The notes beneath the pieces are model-generated. The model was not told where the DNA came from. It made no database searches and saw only the letters and a program-made list of their open reading frames with translations. Positions 12,021 to 21,301 of a DNA stretch of 64,000 bases are shown in pieces. The translations under genes were made by a program, and so were the position numbers. Source of the DNA: Neurospora intermedia. Taxonomy: Eukaryota > Ascomycota > Sordariomycetes > Sordariales > Sordariaceae. Every line of letters begins with the position of its first letter. The first letter of the stretch is position 1. The stretch lies in contig BTPP01000005.1 of the NCBI GenBank assembly GCA_037102815.1, positions 1,860,001-1,924,000 on the forward strand, in the 5' to 3' direction.

Positions 12021-14158
12021 TTCGGATTGTGGACAGAGGAAGGAAGGAAGGAAGAGCAAGGCGTTGTGGATGAGCCAGAATCCAGCAGGGTTATGTAATA
12101 CCAAAGGCGTGAAGGGAAACAGGTTGGCAGGATGGAAGGATGGGTGGGTGGGTGGATGGACGGAAGGATGGATAGATAGCAGGGAAATCAATGGGGTTGG
12201 GGAAACGCGATATGTCAATGCATAGCATAGTGTCATGGTCATTACAATCTTTTGGCAACCTCAACCTATACTACCTGCAATTGTACCAAGACCAAAGCCA
12301 TCCTAAAGCACACAAAGAAGAGGGTGGAATCTAGAAGCACTCGCACCCACAAATCAGAGAAGATTGTGACATCTTCTTCAAGGCTAAGAAATGACAGTGT
12401 TAAATTTAAATTCCAAGATTGAAGCAAACATGTCGAACACGACCATGGTACAGAGCTGAGGGAAGTTTAATGGAGGATGAGGACTTGAATATGAAGCACC
12501 AGTTAACGTGGCCGTACTTGTATTCTTTTCTTCTTCGATAGGTCACACACATTTTAGGGGTTACAATCTACTCTACCCGTCCGGTAGGCGACCTCATTAA
12601 ACGGTCAAAAACAAATGACGATGCGGTTACAAATTAACACTCTCATGATCTTCTTACCACCGATTTTCTTGACTAATTGTTTTTCTTCATCCCTATCATA
12701 CCACAACTATAGTTCAATTCAAGTCACTGTATGCGGCCTAAAACCACCAAACCTCCGCTTCGTCTTTCGAGACGGAAATTACTCATTCAAATACCTTGGC
12801 TCCTTGATGCACAATCATCTAGCCCGCCCAACTCACGAACTCACATTTCAGATCTTGGCGAGTATCATGTGTCGAACCTCATGTTTGCTTCCTCCAAAAC
12901 CAATTGACATACGCCTATCAGGTCCCACATATCGTTTTCCTCTCTCTTAGGCAAAGAAAGTGTACCAAAATGACCACCGAAAATGTCGTCAAGGATGCAA
13001 GCACGTACTCTCCTTCACCATGACAGAAGCCAGCCAGCTGGATGCTCGGAGGTAATTACCAGCAGCTGGTGTGTAAATCTGAAAAACAATGTGGGATAAG
13101 GAAGGTCGTGCGGGCTATACGCTCTTGGGATATACTTGCTGGCTGCCTTGGATGCTCAGCACAAACCAACAACACCAAAAACGTGCATCGCGATGTACGT
13201 CTCCACCGTCAATAGGTGTTCAACTCCAGCTGAGGGTGCACAATCATTTCGTTTTTCCTGTCATCGCCAGGAAGTTCAAAAAACAAGAAGATCAAGTCTG
13301 ACTTGCCCAGAATTTCCTCGGCCTATTCCTACCAAATACAAAACTGAAAAATGTAAGAAAAAAAATAGGAGTCGACATCTCCATCTCAATGCTCTATCCC
13401 AAACCCCCAGCGATCGTAATCCAGCGCGCCACCTGACGGTGAAGATGTCTCTGCAGAGTGGAACCTCTCTCAAGTGTCATCTTCATTGCTTAGGGCCACG
13501 CGCAGCAAGTCGCAGGCTACCCGTGCGAGTGGGTGACCACCGCAAGGTTCGTGCTGGGCGCCGCTGGGCTTCCAGATTTGGACATGGAATAGAGACATTG
13601 AGAAAATCAAGTGCCTTCAAACCCACCTTGACCATTACAGTCGAATATTTCGCTTCTTGATCTAATACATATACCCTGATTTAGTCCGCCTGTAGGCGCT
13701 ACAGAGGGGCGATGGCCTGTGCTTTGCGCCAAGATGGACATGATAAGATAAGAACTTGGGGAAGATGATGTGCACATTGCCCCGTCCCTGGGTGTCACTC
13801 CGTCACGGAATTGACCAGGCTCTCCAAGTCACGGTATAGGAGAATTCGAGAACGCAGAGTCTATTGACCGAACTGAAGACGGTCAAGGTAGCTGCGCATA
13901 CACAAGATGCACAGGTGACGATCAAGTGCGTTCAGAACCACTCTCCTCTCTCCCAATTGCGCTCCCGAGTGTACCTAGCTTACCATCCCGACTTGCACGG
14001 AAAACAGACCGTAAGGGGTTACGACCACGAGAGTCCAGAGCTGTCAGCTTGAGCTGCTGTTCGCTCAGTCATTACGAGAATCGTAACGACACGAACTGGA
14101 CCGTTTAAAAGAAAAACACGAATAACCTGACCTTAATGAATCCGACCGAAAATCGAAA
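12021..14158. other. Intergenic region, no supported gene
   Basis: It holds the RasGEF 3' UTR (with an imperfect GGAT/GGGT tandem tract at about 12130-12175) and the upstream region of the PIG-H gene. Open frames up to 174 codons (13136-13660 plus) lack recognisable domains. A 13-bp match to the 5S rRNA core at about 13528-13540 was considered and not accepted as a gene. Confidence 0.5.
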
Positions 14159-14956
14159 ATGCTCACAACAACACCCTACCTCACCATCCGGCGTCCCTCG
14201 CCTACCACGGCCGAATTCACCCTAACCACCTGTCCTCCTCTCACCCTCCCCCTCCGAGCCGCCTTATTCGGCGTCCTCTGCCTACGCTTCATCGCCGTTC
14301 TCTCCGTCATAATCGGCATCTACGCGGCCTTCTTCTCCCCGACAGGGTTACTTCCTCCACCCATCTTCCCCTCCGGCCGCATCTCCTTCCTCGACTTCGA
14401 CCTCAACAATTTCCTCCTCCACATCCTCCACCTCCTCTACAGTTCCCGTCCCGGCCAGTACCTTGCCTCCCTCGCCATCTCCCTCCCGCCCTATGCCGTC
14501 CTCGCTCTCTCGGCACTCACCTCGTACATAGCCCTGTTCGCGCGTATCCACACCACCGAGTCCCTCCTAGTCCTACGAGGGCTGGGGATTCAAATGTCCA
14601 GCAGCGTCGGCGGAGGTAATTTCTTCCGCTTGGGGGGAGGCACTTTTATGAAGAGGACGCGGTTCATACCGACCGAAAAGATACAGGATATCCTGATCAA
14701 CGAGGCGTTCAAAGGGTTTGAGGTCAGGTATTACCTGGTGATTGTGGTGGAGGGCGAGCAGGATGTCGTGGTTTGCTTTCCGCGGCTGTTGCCGAGACGG
14801 AAGATTGTTGAGAGGGTGTGGAGGGGCGCGAGGGGGTGTTTGTATGAGAAGGATGGACCGGTGCTGAGCGCGGGAGCTGGTGGTGGCGGGGGGAGTCATG
14901 GGGGGAATGGAGCGTGGAGAGGTGGGAGTGGGAATGGGAATGGGAAGGGTGGATAG
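14159..14956 (+). CDS. GPI15: PIG-H/Gpi15, subunit of GPI N-acetylglucosaminyltransferase
   Basis: Single exon, 265 residues. Two hydrophobic segments (about residues 29-58 and 102-128) should form the ER membrane hairpin. They are followed by the PIG-H domain: HTTESLLVLRGLGIQMSS, then FIPTEKIQDILINEAFKGFEV, then YYLVIVVEGEQDVVVCFPRLLPRRKIVERVW. This protein belongs to the complex that transfers GlcNAc from UDP-GlcNAc to phosphatidylinositol on the cytoplasmic face of the ER, the first step of GPI-anchor synthesis; PIG-A is the catalytic partner. The Gly/Ser-rich tail after about residue 240 is dispensable-looking low complexity. The RFIPTEKIQDI block is the best-known family signature, which makes the assignment firm. 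Confidence 0.93.
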   Translation: MLTTTPYLTIRRPSPTTAEFTLTTCPPLTLPLRAALFGVLCLRFIAVLSVIIGIYAAFFSPTGLLPPPIFPSGRISFLDFDLNNFLLHILHLLYSSRPGQYLASLAISLPPYAVLALSALTSYIALFARIHTTESLLVLRGLGIQMSSSVGGGNFFRLGGGTFMKRTRFIPTEKIQDILINEAFKGFEVRYYLVIVVEGEQDVVVCFPRLLPRRKIVERVWRGARGCLYEKDGPVLSAGAGGGGGSHGGNGAWRGGSGNGNGKGG

Positions 14957-15720
14957 TTGCTTTTAGACATGGGGCAACTTGTAGGAAATCTGTCTCAAGT
15001 TGTTGAGAGCGGAGCGGGCGTTTTTGTTTACTTGGTTTCATTGGTGTTTAAATACCTAGTGGTATCAGCTGCCATTTTTACATATTTCTGGGCCTCTATT
15101 CCTTGTTGTCAAACTTTGAATACTCCAGATCCATTTTCCAACCAAATATTCAGCATCACTATAATGCCGAGAGTGGTACAGATGCTGCTGCCCCCCTACA
15201 TACATACATGTGTGAGAACGCTCTGTCTCCAATGTCTTGAACCTTTTCAAGAGTCGTGTCGAAGGGGGTTTCTTCTCCTTCAAGTGGCCGACGAAGACGT
15301 CGAACATGTACAGGAGATCATAACATAGGCTGACACCATTGACTCTTCCTTCGTTACCTGCCACGTACCACGGCATTCAGCTCGGTTTGTACCGAATGGT
15401 TATGTCCTTGCGTGGCCTAGGTTCCTATTGCCAAGGCTTGAATTGTTGAGACTAGCCCGATGAAATGGTGATATATACTAGGCGAAGATACTAAGCTCTG
15501 TCAGACTTGAAAGGCGACTTTTGCTTATAACGACCGCTTCCTGGTGCGCTTCAGCAGCCTATATTCCGGGCAGCACCAGGAACATCCCATTGGACGTAGC
15601 TGTGTCATTTCAGTCTTTCGACGCCAACCTTGACGTGCCCGCGGTTTCCTTGCACTTGTGCGGTAGCTGCCGAATGATATTGAATTTCGATAATTCTTGT
15701 TACCATAATCCCAAAGCCGC
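14957..15720. other. Convergent intergenic region
   Basis: 3' flanks of the PIG-H gene (plus) and the PUS3 gene (minus). Nothing else seen. Confidence 0.5.
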
Positions 15721-17721
15721 TCAGCTAGAAGACTCCTGGACAGGCGTTTCCGCACCCCCTGCCTTTGAACGTCCACCCTTCTTGTTCTTATCCTTCCTCT
15801 CCCTAATCGTGCTCCTCCAGTTCTTGGTCTTGGTCATCTCCTCCGCGTTCTTGAAGCCAAAGCCTTGCGCATACTTATCATTGACCTCCTCCGCCGAAGC
15901 CAACAACTGCCTCTTGAACAGTGGCGTATACGTGCCTCTGAACTGGGCCTTGTTTCCTCCCTCGTAGACCTTCTTGATCCCCTTGGGCGGCGCAGAAGAA
16001 GCGCCCTTGATCAGTTTCCGATCGATATCCGGCTTGTTAGCGACAAAGTTCAGCAGCCGGTTCGCCAAGATTTCGTCCATCTTCCTCTCGCGCCAGGTAC
16101 CCCAGAGCTCCGTCACAAGGCCCTGTGCACCGTACAGGCTCATCGGGTCGTCCTCGCCCATCCAGACCCAGTCGATGGAATCGACCATTTCGACATCGCC
16201 CTCGGCCTCCGGGTCGTGCGAGTCCCTACCGTCGCCGCTGCTGCCAGGAACAACAGCGTTGGCTTCCTCGTCGGGCAGCTTGGGGAAAATACAATCCCAC
16301 AGGACCAGGGGAACCTCATCCGCCATCACGTAATTCGGCTTGCGCGGATTCTTCTCCACATCGAGGAGCTGCTGGACGATCGACGGCGGCTCGAGGCCCT
16401 GGCCTACGAGAAAGAGAACGGCGACCATGTGGCGGATCTGATGCCACAGGAAGGCAGAGCCGCGCACGTGAAAGTAGTACACCTTCGGATGTGACCCGTC
16501 GCTGCCGGCAGGAGGCTGGAATTCCGGCAAGCCCAGGTACGGCAGATCGGATTCGAGGTCTTTGACCTCAACAATGTCGGACTCGAAGATGCGCCGGCTG
16601 AAGTTGGTGATCTGCTTGCCCGGGTCAATCTTGCAGAAATTGCGGAAGTCGTGCACGCCCTCAAACATCTTGGCGGCCTTGCGCATCATGTCGATGTCGA
16701 GCCAGCCTTGCTTGCCGCCGCTCTTCGCCAGAGGAGGTTCCAGGGTGGAGGGCATCGGCGCGAAGGCCGGCTGCGTGAAGAAGTACCGGTATTGCCGCTC
16801 GCGGCAGGAGAACCGGGCGGAGAAATTGGGCGGGAGATCGGGCGCCCAGGCCATGATCCGGATGTCCGGGGGCAGCAGCCGGTTGAGCACCCTGCAGTAG
16901 GGGATTTCGTCGGCGATGGGGTCCCATTCGGGCTTTTGGTGGTCTACCTCGGCGGCGGCCTTTTCCGAATCCTTTCCTTGCTGCTGAGCGGCCTCGGCCA
17001 TCACCACGTCATCCTCTTCATTTCCAGTTTGTTCTGGCTCCTCCTTCGGCAGCGGCTTGTTACTCCTCACTCGAATACCAATAACCTGACCGAAAGCGCT
17101 GACGCCCCTATCAGTGCGTCCACACTTGGAATACTCCCAGGGACCAAAATCAACCTCATCTGGCCTCTCGGGGAAAATGAGGCAGCTCTTGACAAGCGCC
17201 TTCCACAGCTCCTCCTCGATGCTCGGCATCTTGGCCGACGACTGATACTCAAAGCCATTGTAGTTCTTGCCGAGGTAGGCGAACTTGAGCGCGATCAAGC
17301 GAGTCGAGTACTTCCCCGGGTCGAACTTGGCCGCCTTCTTTTTCTTCTTCTCGGCGGCCTTCAAGTCGGCTTCTGTCGAAGTTACCGCGGCGGCAAGGGC
17401 CCTTTCCTCCGCCCTCTCCTGCCTTTGGATCTCCGGTGCCTGTTCCCTTCTTTTCAGCTCCTCCTCTAGCTCCATCACCCGCTTGACCAGGCTCTCCTTT
17501 GGCCATCGGTCGTAGTTTGCCGGCTTGTGCACCATTTTTCTCGCCTCCTGTGAAAGAAGGGTTGGCCCCTTTGCGAACGTCCGTAGTTGGAACTTGATCC
17601 TGTTGAGCTTGGATGTGGTGAAATTTCCAATGCTCGACCTGGAAAGTGTTCCACCAACACCGATGGCTTTACCAGATGCTTTCAGGTGACTGAGTGTCCG
17701 TATGGACCCCGGACTGTTCAT
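15721..17721 (-). CDS. PUS3: tRNA pseudouridine synthase Deg1/PUS3 (TruA family)
   Basis: Continuous frame of 666 residues. The TruA-fold domain starts near residue 139 (YSTRLIALKFAYLGKNYNGFEYQ). The catalytic Asp is D204 in GRTDRGVSAFGQ. Further motifs are FSARFSCRERQYRYFF, DFRNFCKIDPGKQ and VRGSAFLWHQIRHMVAVLFLVGQGLEPPSI, all typical of eukaryotic Pus3/Deg1, which modifies U38/U39 of tRNA anticodon arms. An acidic insertion (EEPEQTGNEEDDVVMAEAA) interrupts the domain, and the basic C-terminal tail is rich in Lys. Start choice: M1 gives a 62-residue presequence-like leader rich in Ser/Arg/Lys; M63 (codon 17533-17535) begins with MVHKPANYDRWPKESLVKRV and a coiled coil. Two starts could give mitochondrial and nucleo-cytoplasmic forms; that is inference. 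Confidence 0.93.
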   Translation of the reverse strand: MNSPGSIRTLSHLKASGKAIGVGGTLSRSSIGNFTTSKLNRIKFQLRTFAKGPTLLSQEARKMVHKPANYDRWPKESLVKRVMELEEELKRREQAPEIQRQERAEERALAAAVTSTEADLKAAEKKKKKAAKFDPGKYSTRLIALKFAYLGKNYNGFEYQSSAKMPSIEEELWKALVKSCLIFPERPDEVDFGPWEYSKCGRTDRGVSAFGQVIGIRVRSNKPLPKEEPEQTGNEEDDVVMAEAAQQQGKDSEKAAAEVDHQKPEWDPIADEIPYCRVLNRLLPPDIRIMAWAPDLPPNFSARFSCRERQYRYFFTQPAFAPMPSTLEPPLAKSGGKQGWLDIDMMRKAAKMFEGVHDFRNFCKIDPGKQITNFSRRIFESDIVEVKDLESDLPYLGLPEFQPPAGSDGSHPKVYYFHVRGSAFLWHQIRHMVAVLFLVGQGLEPPSIVQQLLDVEKNPRKPNYVMADEVPLVLWDCIFPKLPDEEANAVVPGSSGDGRDSHDPEAEGDVEMVDSIDWVWMGEDDPMSLYGAQGLVTELWGTWRERKMDEILANRLLNFVANKPDIDRKLIKGASSAPPKGIKKVYEGGNKAQFRGTYTPLFKRQLLASAEEVNDKYAQGFGFKNAEEMTKTKNWRSTIRERKDKNKKGGRSKAGGAETPVQESSS

Positions 17722-18311
17722 GCACTCGGCCTCAACTTTATGAGTGTCTCCCCTTTCTCAAACCAGGCTGTTTTCTGCTTCGTTAGTGTTAGAAGCCGTT
17801 TTGCAAACTTTATCGGGTCTAGACATACCAGCTTCGTGAGTGAACTCGCGCAAACCCGGAAGGTGAAATTTGAATAACGGGTTAGTCCTCGATTCATGAG
17901 ATGCTAAACGGGCGAGTCGCGTGTTGGGCAATGAGAGTCTCACTTGCACGAGACTTGGATTCGTCTCATCGACGGGGTCTTTTTTTCTTGGGGGGGGGGG
18001 GGGGGGGGGGGGTTGCCCGAATGGAGTTTCTCCAAAAAAAGAAATTGTGGGGACATATGTCTTGGCAGAGACTTTTCTGGTGTCTCCCGTCCTGCCCTGT
18101 CGGCAGGCAACAGGGCTCCTGTTTTGTTGATAACAGTCCGCTCTCCTGGGTCTCCCACCTGTGAGCTAACAAGATCACTCAAAAAGAACGACTGTGTTAA
18201 CAGCGTCTCGCCGGTGAATGTCGAGTAAAGTCACTTCTTTCGAATATATACTTTCTTTTTTCATTTTTTTTTCTCCCCTTCCCTTTCTCACGAGCTTGCA
18301 TTTTATTTGTC
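17722..18311. other. Divergent intergenic region with a 23-bp G run
   Basis: It holds the promoters of PUS3 (minus) and the Rho-like GTPase (plus). A poly-G run occupies 17990-18012. Pyrimidine-rich stretches at 18240-18290 lie just before the GTPase start. Confidence 0.5.
17990..18012 (+). repeat. Poly-G homopolymer, 23 bp
   Basis: Unbroken G run preceded by a T run (TTTTTTTCTT), in the divergent promoter region between PUS3 and the Rho-like GTPase. Confidence 0.9.
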
Positions 18312-19053
18312 ATGGAGCCACAAACGATCACGATACTGTTCGTTGGTGATGAGAGATGCGGAAAGTCAACCTTGCTATCGTTAGTGATAATCCTGAATGA
18401 TACAACTATACACTGCATCTATTCCTACATGTGCCCACTAATCCAAGAGAAGACAAGACAAGCCAATTCACTAACACCCATCCAGGCGAATCAGCAGAGG
18501 CCGTCACAACCTGAAAGGCAGAGACTCCATTACCCTTCTCAGGGACCTCGACCAGCCTTTCATCTTTGATATTCGCACTCGCCGCGGGGATTATCGGTTC
18601 GAATTCTACGACACTTCCAGTCCAGAAAGCTGGAGACTTCTTCGGCCCGACCTAGTCATCCTCTGCTATGATATCAGCCAGAGGCTCAGTTTGATCAACC
18701 TCCAAAGAGTGGTAAGCGCCGGTTCTAACCAGGGTGAACCGCATCTTTCAACAAACTGATATATTGCGCAGTGGAACAAAGAGGTCCGGACAGCGGGCGT
18801 TACCGGCGACAGCACCCCGGTGCTTATGCTGGGCCTGAAGCGAGATCTGCGATCTGAGAATGATCCCAACGGTACCATCTACCCGCAGGAGGCGTATCGC
18901 ATGGCGCAAGAGATGAGGTTAGACAAGTATATGGAATGCTCTGCGGCGACTGGCGAGCTGCTGGAAGAGGTGTTCGACGATATATGTACAACGGCGCTGA
19001 AAACGACAACTTCCGAGGGCGGGCAAAGCGAAGGAGGATGCACAATCATGTGA
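18312..19053 (+). CDS. Divergent Rho-like small GTPase with CaaX end, three exons
   Basis: Exons 18312-18379, 18486-18711 and 18772-19053 give 191 residues. Introns start GTTAGT and GTAAGC and end CAG. Motifs: G1 GDERCGKST (12-20); G3 position DTSSPESW in place of DTAGQE; LVILCYDIS; WNKEV as in Rho proteins; G4 GLKRDLR (Rho: GTKLDLR); G5 ECSA; C-terminal CTIM, a CaaX prenylation box. The positions equivalent to Ras Gly12 and Gly13 are Glu and Arg, and those equivalent to Gly60 and Gln61 are Ser and Pro. In known GTPases such changes impair hydrolysis, so the protein may be constitutively GTP-bound or a non-hydrolysing switch like Rnd or RhoH. The Rho insert helix seems shortened. A membrane-attached signalling role is inferred; the specific pathway is unknown. 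Its stop is 31 bp from the RPC17 stop. Confidence 0.85.
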
Positions 19054-19084
19054 GTTGTCCAAAGCTGTCGTCATGTCCACGTGT

Positions 19085-19615
19085 TCAAGAGTTTTCAATG
19101 GAGGGTGCTGCGTCCTCGTCGTTCTCTTCTCCTTCCGCGGCCTCTGTGGGTTCGTCAAAGCCGAGAGTCTCGGTGATGATATCAATGATCTTTTGCTGCT
19201 CGTCCTCAGTAAAGCGCTCCAACATGTCTTCAACGACCGTGCTAAGAACTGCAACATTGGTGGGCCGAAGGTTGATGATCATGAGCATCTCGCCTTTCGA
19301 GAGATCGCTCTGGAGGTTAGCCTCACGAAGCTTCTTGAAAAGCTCATACAACGCTTCCGTGCTGTACTGATGGGTCTTGTCCTGGTTTGCCAATGGGCCA
19401 GGCTTGGTTCGGAGATAGGTCAAGAGCTGCTTTGGGTTAGTTTGGGCATGTTCACATTCGTCATGATGGAAAGGCTTGCTTACATCCTTGGTGAGAGTAA
19501 ATTGGTTGGGAGGCACTCTCCTGTTCTTGGACCTGTTCTTTTGCTGTTGCTCCAGAATATGCTCATAGACCTCATGGTTTGAGACCAGGTTGCTTTGGCC
19601 TTCAAGGATCTTCAT
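19085..19615 (-). CDS. RPC17: RNA polymerase III subunit Rpc17/RPC9 (CGRP-RCP)
   Basis: Single exon, 176 residues. The start MKILEGQSNLVSNHEVYEHI matches the conserved MKILEA...LTNYEV opening of Rpc17/RPC9. A helical HRDC-like domain follows (LTYLRTKPGPLANQ, YSTEALYELFKKLREANLQSDLSKGEMLMIINLRPT, LSTVVEDMLERFTEDEQQKIIDII), and the tail is acidic. Rpc17 pairs with Rpc25 to form the Pol III stalk, the counterpart of Rpb4/Rpb7, and contributes to initiation through TFIIIB. The length fits the fungal family. The gene converges on the Rho-like GTPase with a 31-bp gap between stop codons, so the 3' UTRs must overlap. Confidence 0.92.
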   Translation of the reverse strand: MKILEGQSNLVSNHEVYEHILEQQQKNRSKNRRVPPNQFTLTKDVSKPFHHDECEHAQTNPKQLLTYLRTKPGPLANQDKTHQYSTEALYELFKKLREANLQSDLSKGEMLMIINLRPTNVAVLSTVVEDMLERFTEDEQQKIIDIITETLGFDEPTEAAEGEENDEDAAPSIENS

Positions 19616-21301
19616 TGTGTCGACTTGGGCTGGCTTGTTGACTAAAGACGGGAGTGAGAAGGGAAGTCTTGCGCTGACTGCTTGCTGGTGACCACCTGTA
19701 GCCTACTAGTAGGCGAATGCGAATGCGACTGCTTTCGGGAAAGCGTAAGCGTTTGGATACTCGTTTGTTTGGTGTCAAATAAGACACAAGTGGTGTTTTT
19801 GGAGCAGTGTTCTAGACTTGGCGATCTGGTATGTAATGTGATGATAAAAACAAAGGTTGGTGGAGGAGAAGGCCTTTGAGATGGTCCGTCCGTCGCGGTG
19901 AATGGTCAGTGGCCAGTGATATGTTCCATTTTACAAGCGGTTGCACTTGCAGTTCCTGCCACATTGGACTCCCGTCCACTCGTGCCCCGCCATTGTAACG
20001 AAGTCAAGAAGTTGCGAACGGACCGCAGCAGCCGCATTCTCAGAACATTGAGTGTTCCTGTCCAATCATTTACAACGCAGTTTGCACTTTGCCCCACCAT
20101 GGAGCGTCGAGCCGTTAGTCGCTGCAGCCAGATTCCTCCAATTGCACATGCCCGAAAAAAAAATCAAAAAAATCTCGCACGCGGCACGGGTTCGGTGCGG
20201 TGACGGAGTCCCAAACCCAGAGAGAGACGGGAGCCATTTGGGCAAAGTCCTGAAACAGTCATGAGTGTTTGACAGCGAGGCACGTCTTCAATTCACTTCT
20301 CTGTTCGCAACCCAATTCAAAAGTGAGGAAATCAGCAGCGAGGCAGAGAGGACGAAGATGGGATTCTGAACTTCAAGCAAGCATGGGGAGCAAATGTACA
20401 TCCATGATCAACATCACACCTAATCCAGAAAACCCGATTGTTCCCCCTCATGTCAATTGAAGGTTTCGTTCTCGTCGTTGTTGTGTGTGTGGTTTTTGAC
20501 CGCGATCCCTCCGCGACAAGTGGTGCCAGCGGAGGAGGTGAGGGACACTCTTCCTTGTGACTTCCTTGCTTGACAACCTGGCCCAGGCCTTCATTCCACT
20601 GCTGCCACCACCGCACACGCCAACGCCAACCAGGTGGCACTAACACCAAGTACATGCACTTACTATGTCGCTGCTTTGACGACCGACCTCGCTCCAAGCA
20701 GACCCTTGTTAATCAACTGGTTTCTCAAACTCTCACATTACTCGGAATCATCTCGCAGTGATGATCGCCTCTTTCTCCCTCGCCTTGCTTCTCCCACTAT
20801 TTCCTCTTTTATTTCTTCTCCAGACTCTATACATAACGTTTGGGTCCTCGCATCCTCTGCCTCGTCGCAACTTGTGCTGCTAAAGTCTGACCCAGTTAGA
20901 CCATCGCCCATCGACTCGGAACGGATTCTTATTCGCCTATCGCTCGGCTCTCAAATCGGTCTTGAAAAAAAATAATACCGGCGCAAATTCTTCTTCCCAG
21001 ACCCGGGAGGAAAAAAACCGAGTACGTGCCTTTCGAAGCCCAGCACGACCTGGCACTCTGAGGAGTCAGCTTGCCCATTGCCTTGCGGCTAGTGGCGCTT
21101 AAGAGCCTCGCATTACCCAACGCTATCGTGGCCCTGCTTTCATTTCTTTCCGGGCTTGTCCCCTCCGGCCTTCCAGCGACCACCACCGACGCCGCCGCCG
21201 CCGCCGTCCTCTCTGACGCCACCTCCTTCGTCTCGATCCCTCCTCCGCCTTCGTCTCTTTGCACGTGCGATCCTGACGGGTCGCAAGATCAAGACTGCAA
21301 G
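19616..21301. other. Divergent intergenic region and long 5' leader of the PRPP synthetase gene
   Basis: Contains the promoters of RPC17 (minus) and PRS1 (plus). The frame upstream of the PRS1 ATG is open back to 21071 but starts with non-ATG codons and is Pro/Ala-rich, so it is treated as leader. No further gene is supported. Confidence 0.5.

Noticed and set aside
13500-13580. Possible dispersed 5S rRNA gene or fragment (GTGGGTGACCACC)
   Set aside because: The 13-bp match to the 5S core is striking, but the bases on both sides do not continue the 5S sequence as I know it, and no 5' half could be found. A covariance-model search would decide.
21071-21301. Upstream in-frame extension of PRS1
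   Set aside because: It starts with a non-ATG codon and is Pro/Ala/Ser-rich, unlike any PRPP synthetase; the ATG at 21302 gives the family start.
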